IMG/VR virus record: IMGVR_UViG_3300035681_000051
Coordinates: 1 to 39,967 of that record
DNA: 39,967 nt
Strand: one strand, 5' to 3'
Origin: a virus
Below, one piece after another: positions 6,296 to 12,407 of the stretch. Numbering within the stretch: the first letter of the stretch is position 1; each line of letters opens with the position of its first letter. Position numbers and translations under genes: made by a program. Below the pieces are notes generated by a model. It did no database searches. It worked only from the letters and a program-made list of their open reading frames with translations, and was not told the origin of the DNA.

Positions 6296-6509
6296 CTGTT
6301 GTGATGACGAGCACTTGGTTCCCTCTGCTCCGGTCTCTCTCCAAAAAATAAAGAGAACTGCTCAACACGACCTTCGCGGCGGTAACCAAGTTTACCATAG
6401 CTGCAGTCCCATAGCAGTTCTAACGAATCCGAGCTGAGTAACTCTGGTACCAACCAGTAGTGTGTTCTGATTCTGGTATGCCCACACTTCAGCACAGTGT
6501 GGTTTTTTT
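6296..6509 (+). ncRNA. Putative structured small RNA, about 214 nt
   Basis: Bounded by an extended -10 promoter and a textbook terminator, with no plausible coding frame. A perfect 9-bp helix AGAACTGCT/AGCAGTTCT (6354-6362 with 6413-6421) encloses a domain with CTGC/GCAG (about 6401-6416) and GGTAA/TTACC (6381-6385 with 6392-6396) alternatives. CTTGGTT (6314-6320) can also pair with AACCAAG (6384-6390), which would make a pseudoknot or a switch. I recognise no known RNA family. The exact 5' end is inferred from the promoter. Confidence 0.6.
6482..6509 (+). terminator. Rho-independent terminator (plus strand)
   Basis: Stem CCACACT/AGTGTGG (7 perfect pairs), 7-base loop, then seven T residues. 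The T-run is only on the plus-strand side, so it ends a plus-strand transcript although all nearby genes are on the minus strand. Confidence 0.9.
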
Positions 6510-6622
6510 ATGTCCACTCTAGAAAGAGTCAGACATACTTTTTCCTGGTACACCGGTGTAGCTGAACTCTTGGGTGTTCAGGATATTTTGGTGATTTTCC
6601 TGTGTGCTGGGTCCCCTTCGGG

Positions 6623-6931
6623 GCAAAAACCATGCCAGCCTGGGGGTAACAGCCCCACTGTAATCCACTCATACTGTATCCGCTGCCACCATAATCCAGT
6701 GCTGACGGAACTGATTGGCACGGTTCTTGACTGGCATGACTCTTGCCGCTACGCAAAAAGTACTGGCACGGTCTATGCAAGGGTAGAAAAAACTCTGGCA
6801 CGGCTGCTGCAGATAGCAACTACCATGCCAGAGAATACCCCAATGATATCAAGTACTTAGAATGTTGGCATAAGACTTGCTTTTGTGTGCAAATTGCCTA
6901 CATGCAAAGTTTTCATTGGCATGAGGATTGC
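6623..6931. promoter_or_regulatory. Cluster of eight sigma-54-like -24/-12 elements on both strands
   Basis: Each element is TGGCA[CT] followed, with GG-N10-GC spacing, by TGC or TTGC. Plus strand: 6716-6730 (TTGA variant), 6732-6746, 6764-6778, 6796-6810, 6866-6880, 6917-6931. Minus strand: 6623-6637 and 6816-6830. The first four plus elements start 16, 32 and 32 bases apart. No sigma-54 activator is encoded. The 460-base region 6511-6971 holds no convincing gene. Confidence 0.65.
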
Positions 6932-6971
6932 AGGCGCACACAATGTAGGCCTGCAATCCCACAGTGTGGGT

Positions 6972-7208
6972 CTACATCTTCTTGTTCACGATAGCCACAC
7001 ACACTGCGTGTGTCAGTGCGTCAATGTCCGACATTAGGATACCGTGTAGGATAGCGGCATCAATCTTCCGGCCGCAGGGCCAGTTGCCTTCCTTTCGGTT
7101 GGATGCAACGAACGGGTCAATCTCGGAAAGGGAGACGTTGGCAGTGATTGAGACGATGGGGGTGCGCTTGGACATGCAAGAGAGTATTGCAGTATCGGTG
7201 CCACGCAT
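6972..7208 (-). CDS. Hypothetical protein (78 aa)
   Basis: I start it at ATG 7208, which has GGAGG four bases upstream; a second ATG at 7175 is possible. The N-terminus (GTDTAILSCMSKR) resembles that of the gene at 10387-10671 (GTSCASSLCMSDA), because the two leaders are duplicated. The body contains PFVASNRKEGNWPCGRKID and a C-terminal helix. No family is recognised. A sigma-54-like element (7189-7203, minus) lies inside the first codons. Confidence 0.6.
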   Translation of the reverse strand: MRGTDTAILSCMSKRTPIVSITANVSLSEIDPFVASNRKEGNWPCGRKIDAAILHGILMSDIDALTHAVCVAIVNKKM

Positions 7209-7257
7209 TGGGCCTCCGTAACTACGCGGAATCATTGGAACGCTACAATGGCCATAT

Positions 7258-7335
7258 GACACGAATGTCCTGGTTGGCCTGACATTCATGTCATAGCCCT
7301 TGTTTTCAGCGGGTTTTTGCTATGACTTGCATGTC
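7258..7335. promoter_or_regulatory. Three GACA-N4-TGTC-type dyads (control region 1)
   Basis: Dyads at 7258-7269 (GACACGAATGTC), 7281-7292 (GACATTCATGTC) and 7324-7335 (GACTTGCATGTC). Start spacings are 23 and 43 bases. The same arrangement recurs at 10713-10791, each upstream of a minus-strand gene. Likely operators for a repressor, activator or replication protein. Confidence 0.7.
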
Positions 7336-7351
7336 GCTGCTATGCAAAGAG

Positions 7352-7420
7352 TAGCGGGCTCCGGGAAGGACTGAACGCGCGGTAAGTGTGCGCATGTTCA
7401 GTGCTTTCCCGGAACCGCTA
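7352..7420. other. Long imperfect hairpin containing ACTGAAC/GTTCAGT arms
   Basis: Left arm blocks TAGCGG, TCCGGGAA, ACTGAAC and GCGC meet their complements in mirrored order on the right, separated by small internal loops. About 25 pairs form around a short loop. No T-run follows. The GTTCAG core is the same word as in the array at 10859-11122. The rest of the 7290-7582 gap is GC-rich with a further GCGCT/AGCGC hairpin and no gene. Confidence 0.65.
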
Positions 7421-7582
7421 GCGGGCGCTTGGGGAGCGCTTGCCCATTGCTGGCGCTAGGAGCCATTCTGGCGCGTTTTCGTGCCTCATGGCTATGCTCA
7501 CCCTACCCCCCTGCGTCAAACCGTTTTGCTTGTTTTTGGCTCTATTCCTATTCGGGCGAACGGTAGAATGACGCACCGCGCA

Positions 7583-7978
7583 TCAGGGGCCGGCACTGGT
7601 AGCCCGTTCAGTGCCGAGTAGGCATAGCTCCTTCGCATACTTCACGAGACCATTGTACGCCTTTGCATACATGCCCTTACGATGTGGGCGCCATTTGTCA
7701 TGCCTATCATGCACGTGTTGTGCCATTGCGATGAAGGCAAGCAATTTTTCATCGTACATGTCCACACCGGGAAGGTACATGCCACCAATCCACCTAACAG
7801 GTGTGCCCTCAATGCCCGAATTGTATACATTGTCTGGAATAAGACACCCGACTGCACACATTCGCCCACCTTTGCCCCTGTAAGCACACTTGCCGTCGGA
7901 GTTTACCGAAGGTTGAGACATGCCGGCCAAGTGATTCATCACTTTATCGTACACTTCTTTACGTGTCATGAATTGCAT
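7583..7978 (-). CDS. Phage hypothetical protein with Cys motif (131 aa)
   Basis: The segment KCAYRGKGGRMCAVGCLIPD followed by a Tyr and an acidic 'EG' site is typical of a widespread phage hypothetical family (pattern C-x-Y/F-R-x(n)-C-A-x-G-x-L-I-P-D), recalled from experience, with no known function. The C-terminal half is helical with His-rich stretches (QHVHDRHDKW). It is the last gene of the 10671-7583 transcript. Confidence 0.75.
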   Translation of the reverse strand: MQFMTRKEVYDKVMNHLAGMSQPSVNSDGKCAYRGKGGRMCAVGCLIPDNVYNSGIEGTPVRWIGGMYLPGVDMYDEKLLAFIAMAQHVHDRHDKWRPHRKGMYAKAYNGLVKYAKELCLLGTERATSAGP

Positions 7979-7987
7979 GTGAGTCTC

Positions 7988-8203
7988 CTACTTGTAGCGG
8001 TTGAAGGGTCTAGTAATACGTTCACGACCGTTCGGTCCAATCGTAAACGCTGGAACGCCACAAGTGAAGCTTGCGCGCTGGGCTTGTCTTCGTGCGTCAT
8101 GGTACAGAAGATGCACACCAAGCTCGCGGCCTTCAAAGCACACGCGAAACACTGGACGTTCAGGTTTACTTGCATCGTACGTCACTTCAATACACTTGCT
8201 CAC
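7988..8203 (-). CDS. Hypothetical protein (71 aa), GTG start
   Basis: I start it at GTG 8203 in a GTGA overlap with the upstream stop, giving MSKCIEVTYDASKPERP. It looks like a small beta-rich protein. No family is recognised. The frame extends further upstream, but only by overlapping the neighbouring gene. Confidence 0.6.
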   Translation of the reverse strand: MSKCIEVTYDASKPERPVFRVCFEGRELGVHLLYHDARRQAQRASFTCGVPAFTIGPNGRERITRPFNRYK

Positions 8204-8469
8204 TTGGTCACCACTTTCATACGAAGTAGCCAATCAGCCCCCACTGTAATAACTTGTGTGCTCTTGTGGTACACGGCAAAGTTGCCGCTCCTCCGGTACG
8301 CGTTAGGGTGCCGGACAATCGTGAGACCCGAGCGTGTGCGGTAGTGTCCAGGCATACCACGTAGTACAGGTCCAGTGTCACTGGAATCCACCCTGACTGG
8401 AATGCGAGAGTTTTTGTCCAGGCCAATTGCCTGTCGGACAATGTGCAGAACAGAGCGCTTACGACTCAC
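8200..8469 (-). CDS. Hypothetical basic protein (89 aa)
   Basis: Starts with GTG in a GTGA overlap with the stop of the DUF932-like gene. Basic throughout (MSRKRSVLHIVRQAIGLD start), with possible beta strands in the second half (NFAVYHKSTQVITVGADW). Not recognised. Probably translationally coupled to its upstream neighbour. Confidence 0.65.
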   Translation of the reverse strand: MSRKRSVLHIVRQAIGLDKNSRIPVRVDSSDTGPVLRGMPGHYRTRSGLTIVRHPNAYRRSGNFAVYHKSTQVITVGADWLLRMKVVTK

Positions 8470-9374
8470 TTATCACCACCTTTCGTGATTCCCAGCTCAC
8501 GTTCAATGATGCTGAACACGCGTTCTGTTTGCGCTCCAGACAAGAATTGTGCCAGGCTAGCTTTCGTGCCAAGCTCGCGAGTGATACCGTTTGCCAGGTT
8601 CCAGGCCGACGGTAGGGTGTTGTAGTTGTTTGTGGCAGAAGGTGTGAACACGTCATCAATAATCCGGTCAATGCCGGAACGATCGCCTTTCTCGCGTTCG
8701 CGCTTTGCGTACGATGGGAGACATTCGCGGATAAGTCGTGACATGGTGAGTGGGCCGACTTCAGTCTCTGCCAACCTGTCCAAACGTGCGCTAAGCGCGG
8801 CGATGTAGCCCGCGCTCTTACCCATGGCCGTTTTCCAATTCTCAGCGTCGCGTGCAACGTGGCTGAATGAGCCGCTGAATTCCGTCTCACCCTTCCCGAG
8901 GCCAGGAAGTTGGTTAGCGCAACACACACGTAGGGCAGTGTACGCAAAGCCAAAAGCACTCTTACCGTCAAAGGAGTTATGTAGGAGGATGTAGGGCTGA
9001 ATCGTATCCTTTGGATTATTGGCCACACTGATGACCGAAGGTAGACGAAGCAAGATATATGCCTTCTCTCCCCCACGTACGGTGAACGCGCGCTCTACCG
9101 TAAGACCTCCGTTGGTTGCGAGTGACTCCGCGACTTCAACCATGTCCGCGTTCTGAACGAGGTTGTAGTGCTTTGCACGAACCATGCCAAGCGTGCACGT
9201 ATCTACGTCTTTCCAGGAATCTCGCACGATTGCGCGAAACTTTTCACATCTGTAACCAAGGCCTGACATGCTTGCGTAGCAGTAAACCTTACGAAGGCTT
9301 ACACTGTACTTCACCGCATCCAAAGAACCGTCATGCACCCCAAGAACAGATTGTTTGATTAGTTGTTCAGACAT
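8466..9374 (-). CDS. DUF932-like phage/plasmid protein (302 aa)
   Basis: The central stretch LLHNSFDGKSAFGFAYTALR followed by VCCANQL matches the conserved core of DUF932/phage-plasmid-like proteins, in which N/S-H/S-D-G-S and R-V-x-C-x-N-x-L are hallmarks. Function is unknown; members are frequent in plasmid and phage accessory regions. A C-terminal helical domain follows. AAGGAAG lies upstream of the ATG, behind two hairpins at 9395-9457. Confidence 0.75.
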   Translation of the reverse strand: MSEQLIKQSVLGVHDGSLDAVKYSVSLRKVYCYASMSGLGYRCEKFRAIVRDSWKDVDTCTLGMVRAKHYNLVQNADMVEVAESLATNGGLTVERAFTVRGGEKAYILLRLPSVISVANNPKDTIQPYILLHNSFDGKSAFGFAYTALRVCCANQLPGLGKGETEFSGSFSHVARDAENWKTAMGKSAGYIAALSARLDRLAETEVGPLTMSRLIRECLPSYAKREREKGDRSGIDRIIDDVFTPSATNNYNTLPSAWNLANGITRELGTKASLAQFLSGAQTERVFSIIERELGITKGGDK

Positions 9375-9394
9375 GTCACACTTCCTTCATCGGT

Positions 9395-9457
9395 GTAGGA
9401 ACTTACCTACATACACCACGGCGCTGCGTACACTGGAATACACGGAGCCCGTGGTGT
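9395..9457. promoter_or_regulatory. Two hairpins in the leader of the DUF932-like gene
   Basis: ACACCACGG (9413-9421) and CCGTGGTGT (9449-9457) form a perfect 9-bp inverted repeat. GTAGG/CCTAC (9395-9410) forms a second small hairpin nearer the start codon. No T-run follows on the minus strand, so this looks like a leader, processing or attenuation structure, not a terminator. Confidence 0.5.
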
Positions 9458-9464
9458 TTCGGGA

Positions 9465-10166
9465 TTAGCGAATTACGTTCAGGCGTTTCAGCTTCTTTTT
9501 GCCGCTGCCATGTGCACTGAACGCGATAGCAGCGTTACGGTTGTACAGTGCGGTATCATCCCAGCAAAGCCTACACTCTGCGCATGTGCGGTCCGATGTT
9601 TGGGCGGGGCAGGGAATGACTCGGATGCCTTCAGTTGTTGTCCAGGCTCGTTTACCGTTAGGGAATTCCGAAACAACAACAGCGCCCGCATATCCTGAGA
9701 TTACAGCTGTATACAACTGCTCTTCCGTCTCACATGATGCGAGAACGCTTACGCCGCCCCACATGTGCCTACGGACTTCCCTCCATGCGTGTGTGTATGT
9801 CCAGACCGGACCTTTCCACACATCGCGCACTGCATCTGACAGAATCTTAGTTCCGGTGCTGGTTGTAGAGTCACCTGCTACATGTAGGCGCATTGGTTGG
9901 CTTGAGTAACCCATGCTCGCGGCCACTCGCAGTTCTGCCGCCTCTTCTGCCGCACAATCTATTGCCGTGTTGCTTGCGCTACGCTGCTCCCTAACGCGGT
10001 TATGAATGGCGACGTTACCAGCCTGCGCGTAGCACCCATTGTTGCGTAGCGGACATGCTTCGGGGCATGTTTGGCTAATGGGAGCGTATGTAGCACACAC
10101 TCCCACGCCTAGCTTTCCGTTCTGAGAATCAGCCACAAAGTAGCCAAAGGTGGCACGGCGAGTCAC
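9465..10166 (-). CDS. Cys-rich GP88/DUF7227-like protein (233 aa)
   Basis: The N-terminal half has TCPEACPLRNNGCYAQAG followed by N-x-V-R-x-Q-R, the hallmark of a phage family annotated as gene product 88/DUF7227 (recalled from experience; function unproven, metal binding likely). A second Cys cluster near the end (CPAQTSDRTCAECRLC) could complete a metal site. It overlaps the preceding gene by four bases. Confidence 0.65.
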   Translation of the reverse strand: MTRRATFGYFVADSQNGKLGVGVCATYAPISQTCPEACPLRNNGCYAQAGNVAIHNRVREQRSASNTAIDCAAEEAAELRVAASMGYSSQPMRLHVAGDSTTSTGTKILSDAVRDVWKGPVWTYTHAWREVRRHMWGGVSVLASCETEEQLYTAVISGYAGAVVVSEFPNGKRAWTTTEGIRVIPCPAQTSDRTCAECRLCWDDTALYNRNAAIAFSAHGSGKKKLKRLNVIR

Positions 10167-10390
10167 GCTCGCACCGTGTCCGGAATGGGGCCGTCAACCA
10201 CAAACCCCAGTGATTGCAGCGTTGCCACAATGTCGTGTGTGGGATCTACAGCCACAGTGTGTGCGGAGCCGAAACGTTGGCCGCGTACCGTCACGTATTG
10301 CCACTGTCTTGGGTCGGTCTGTCGCACGTCAACGATGACAAAGGATTCATCAGTCGTACAGTTGTCACATACACATACACGATCGTTCAT
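10163..10390 (-). CDS. Hypothetical protein (75 aa)
   Basis: N-terminal CVCDNC suggests a small metal site, followed by a beta-rich body (SFVIVDVRQTDPRQWQYVTV). Not recognised. ATGA overlaps join it to both neighbours. Confidence 0.65.
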   Translation of the reverse strand: MNDRVCVCDNCTTDESFVIVDVRQTDPRQWQYVTVRGQRFGSAHTVAVDPTHDIVATLQSLGFVVDGPIPDTVRA

Positions 10391-10671
10391 TGTACGTACC
10401 TCGTAAGGGTCCCAAGGAACCCGGCGTCAATCTGCACAATCTGGCCGTAGACAGGGTGGCACCACACGGTGATACCGTCAGGGCTGTAGCTAGGAGTAAA
10501 CCTAGCAGAACGCAGCCTAGCGCGAGCAATAGCACTGGCGGCTTCCGGGCTAGCTGCGTCACGGTTGGCCTCAGTAACATCCGACTGCTCTACCCATGCT
10601 TGCCTTGCCGCTTCACCGATTGCGTCACTCATGCAAAGAGAAGATGCACAAGAGGTGCCAACTTTTGGCAT
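10387..10671 (-). CDS. Hypothetical protein (94 aa; start uncertain)
   Basis: First gene of the 10671-7583 transcript. The start may be ATG 10671 or ATG 10632 (MSDAIGEAARQAWVEQSD). The second aligns with the leader duplication seen at 7175, and a sigma-54-like element lies just upstream of it at 10646-10660 (minus). The helical first half is Ala-rich. The second half contains GITVWCHPVYGQIVQIDAGF. No family is recognised. Confidence 0.6.
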   Translation of the reverse strand: MPKVGTSCASSLCMSDAIGEAARQAWVEQSDVTEANRDAASPEAASAIARARLRSARFTPSYSPDGITVWCHPVYGQIVQIDAGFLGTLTRYVQ

Positions 10672-10712
10672 TCGTAACTACTCGGAATCACGTGGACGAA
10701 TTATGGCCATAT

Positions 10713-10791
10713 GACACGAATGTCGCGCTTACCATGACACGAATGTCGTAGCGTCTTGTTTTCAGCGGTTTTCAGCTATGACACGCAAGTC
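10713..10791. promoter_or_regulatory. Three GACA-N4-TGTC-type dyads (control region 2)
   Basis: Dyads at 10713-10724 and 10736-10747 (both GACACGAATGTC) and 10780-10791 (GACACGCAAGTC), start spacings 23 and 44. Flanks ATGGCCATAT and TTGTTTTCAGCGG are shared with the region at 7248-7335. The site sits upstream of the gene ending at 10387. Confidence 0.7.
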
Positions 10792-10858
10792 AGTGCTATG
10801 TAACTTTTGCAAGCCTACTCTCCTTATAGGCCGGCTGTAACTAGACACCTTGACGGCC

Positions 10859-11122
10859 GTTCAGGCGTGCCGTACCAGGCCTAGGAGTTGTTCAGTGTAG
10901 GCGTTCAGCTACCGAATGTGGGTGTTCAGTATACAATGTATACCAATGTACCGAATGGTATGGAATGGTATACAATTGTAGCCGAAAGTATGTAAAGGTA
11001 TACTTTCGCCCATTGTGTAGGTGTTCAGTGGACGCATGTGTGCGTTCAGTACACTATGTGTGCGTTCAGTACACTATGTAGGGTGTTCAGTATACGATGT
11101 AGGTGTTCAGGTGTGTGTTCAG
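10859..11122. repeat. GTTCAG iteron array with inverted repeats; candidate replication origin
   Basis: GTTCAG starts at 10859, 10890, 10903, 10924, 11024, 11044, 11064, 11085, 11105 and 11117. From 11024 the spacing is 20-21 bases with longer unit GTGTTCAGTATACGATGTRG. Between the two groups lie two perfect 9-bp inverted repeats, TGTATACCA/TGGTATACA (10937-10974) and CGAAAGTAT/ATACTTTCG (10983-11008). This is the largest gene-free block in the genome apart from the tRNA cluster and the 6234-6971 block. Iterons plus dyads suggest an origin or a dense protein-binding control region. Confidence 0.65.
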
Positions 11123-11228
11123 TATACGATGTGGGTGGATGTGTTTTTGCGCACATATACTGAAATACCCGACAACTCATCTCTTGCCCCAAATTCGGAG
11201 AGGCGAGAGTGGCGACTGGTTTGAGTGG

Positions 11229-11301
11229 TGACTCACCCAGGACTTGAACCTGGGACCGTCGGGTTAGAAACCCGCTGCTCTATCCGCTGAGCTAGTGAGC
11301 C
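11229..11301 (-). tRNA. tRNA-Arg (UCU)
   Basis: Acceptor GGCTCAC/GTGAGTC (one G-U), D stem GCTC/GAGC, anticodon loop TTTCTAA giving TCT, T arm CCCAGG-TTCAAGT-CCTGGG, discriminator A, no encoded CCA. It decodes AGA. It stands alone, directly downstream of the RNA ligase gene. Confidence 0.95.
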
Positions 11302-11318
11302 ATGAAGAGACTTCAGAC

Positions 11319-11362
11319 GCAGAGTCTAAAAAGTCCCTTGGTTGTGCAGAGTCTAAAAAGTC
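11319..11362. repeat. 17-bp direct repeat between RNA ligase and tRNA-Arg
   Basis: GCAGAGTCTAAAAAGTC occurs at 11319-11335 and 11346-11362, 27 bases apart start to start, filling the short gap between the ligase stop and the tRNA. Role unknown; it could be a processing or binding site. Confidence 0.6.
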
Positions 11363-11369
11363 GGAGCGC

Positions 11370-11966
11370 CTACTTCAGAAGTGCATCAACTTTCTTCTCG
11401 TGGTGAGTGAGCAGACCCTTCGGCAGCTCATCGTTCTCACACAAGACCTTGTAGCGCTCCCCAGATGCCCTCAGATAGACGACAACGCCTTCGGGGTTCA
11501 TGTACCCTGGAACGGACAGTGAGCCTTCAGACTTCAGCCTGGCTACACACTCGTCAACCAGTCCGGTGGTGAAGTCTCCTTCGGTAAGCACCTTTACAAC
11601 CTCGCAGCATGTTACGCCGAGAGAGTGAAGGTTCTCGGTGGAGACCCAGCGCGCAGAGTTGAACAGCGCAAACCGACGCTCGTACAGGCCATAGCCACGG
11701 TTGATTCCAAGACCATACCACTCGCCGTAGTGGCGGCCATGCCCAAGCTTCTCCAGGGTATCACGGTTCTGCTCACACCATGCAGCAAAGCCGTAGTTGT
11801 CTGTCTGCTTGCCGGGAGTAATCAGGCGGGTACGGCTTCCGACGGCCACCAGCTTACCGTTCTCATCAATCAGAATCTGGGCGTTCGTACCGTCCAGCTT
11901 CTCGGTAATGACGCAGCCACGACGGAGACGTGGAATCTTCGGGAACTCTAGGAACAACTCACTCAT
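11370..11966 (-). CDS. Compact RNA ligase (198 aa)
   Basis: ATP-dependent nucleotidyltransferase that seals RNA nicks. Motif I EKLDGTN (Lys23 is the expected adenylation site), motif III/IIIa HYGEWYGLG (Glu82), motif IV EGVVVY (Glu159) and a motif V-like Lys near 173 are visible. It resembles the Rnl2/DRB0094-type catalytic core without a C-terminal domain. Being next to a tRNA gene, it could repair tRNAs cut by host anticodon nucleases (inference). It starts at an ATGA overlap. Confidence 0.85.
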   Translation of the reverse strand: MSELFLEFPKIPRLRRGCVITEKLDGTNAQILIDENGKLVAVGSRTRLITPGKQTDNYGFAAWCEQNRDTLEKLGHGRHYGEWYGLGINRGYGLYERRFALFNSARWVSTENLHSLGVTCCEVVKVLTEGDFTTGLVDECVARLKSEGSLSVPGYMNPEGVVVYLRASGERYKVLCENDELPKGLLTHHEKKVDALLK

Positions 11967-12184
11967 TTACGTTTCCTCTCTGCGTGTGAACGCTGAGCTG
12001 CACGAACAATGCCAGCCAACTCAATCTCTTCTGCAGTGTCGCCCTTCAGCCAGTTGAACAGGCTGCTACGGTCTACCCCCGCAGCCTCAGCGGCCTGGGC
12101 TAGTGTGTAGCCACGCTTCACGTAGGCTGCAATGGCGTTTGCTACTTTTGTACTGGCCTTTCCAGGCCTACCCATCTTGGTCAT
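11963..12184 (-). CDS. Small helix-turn-helix DNA-binding protein (73 aa)
   Basis: The HTH segment GYTLAQAAEAAGVDRSSLFN (residues about 25-44) is clear, resembling terminase-small-subunit or transposase-type HTH modules. N- and C-termini are basic. It could be a transcription regulator acting on the phage control regions, or an alternative small terminase. Its ATG overlaps the stop of the small membrane gene. Confidence 0.7.
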   Translation of the reverse strand: MTKMGRPGKASTKVANAIAAYVKRGYTLAQAAEAAGVDRSSLFNWLKGDTAEEIELAGIVRAAQRSHAERKRK

Positions 12185-12297
12185 TTGTTCTTTCCAGGAG
12201 ACGACGTTAGCCCATCAACGAAACCAACAAGGTACCCCAGAAGACCAACCAGGACGGTTGAGAAAAACGTTCCAACAAACACTGCGAAACCGTTCAT
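12181..12297 (-). CDS. Tiny membrane protein (38 aa)
   Basis: Begins MNGFAVFVGTFFSTVLVGLL; one hydrophobic helix then a short polar tail (SSPGKNK). GGAGG lies eight bases before its ATG, and start and stop both overlap neighbours. Function unknown. It is paired with another tiny membrane protein in the middle of the recombination genes. Confidence 0.65.
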   Translation of the reverse strand: MNGFAVFVGTFFSTVLVGLLGYLVGFVDGLTSSPGKNK

Positions 12298-12407
12298 CAG
12301 CAGTTCCTCCAGACCTGAAGGACAACCCACGCAGCAAGCCCTAGACCAGCCAACTTGATTGCGAACGCTGCCAACTCAACACCAATCACCCAGAACAGCT
12401 TGCTCAT
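12297..12407 (-). CDS. Tiny membrane protein (36 aa)
   Basis: Begins MSKLFWVIGVELAAFAIKLA and ends VWRNC; a single membrane helix. It starts at an ATGA overlap with the Cas4-like gene. Like its neighbour it may anchor or modulate a host membrane process, but nothing specific is visible. Confidence 0.65.
   Translation of the reverse strand: MSKLFWVIGVELAAFAIKLAGLGLAAWVVLQVWRNC

Noticed and set aside
6253-6495. Minus-strand open frame through the small RNA
   Set aside because: Low-complexity basic translation, no ribosome site, and the opposite strand has a convincing promoter and terminator.
7208-7289. Upstream extension of the 78-aa gene to 7289
   Set aside because: It would run through the dyad operators, and GGAGG sits before the ATG at 7208.
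10859-11122. Repeat array as a CRISPR array
   Set aside because: Units are about 20 bases with no separate unique spacers and degenerate ends. It is iteron-like, not CRISPR.
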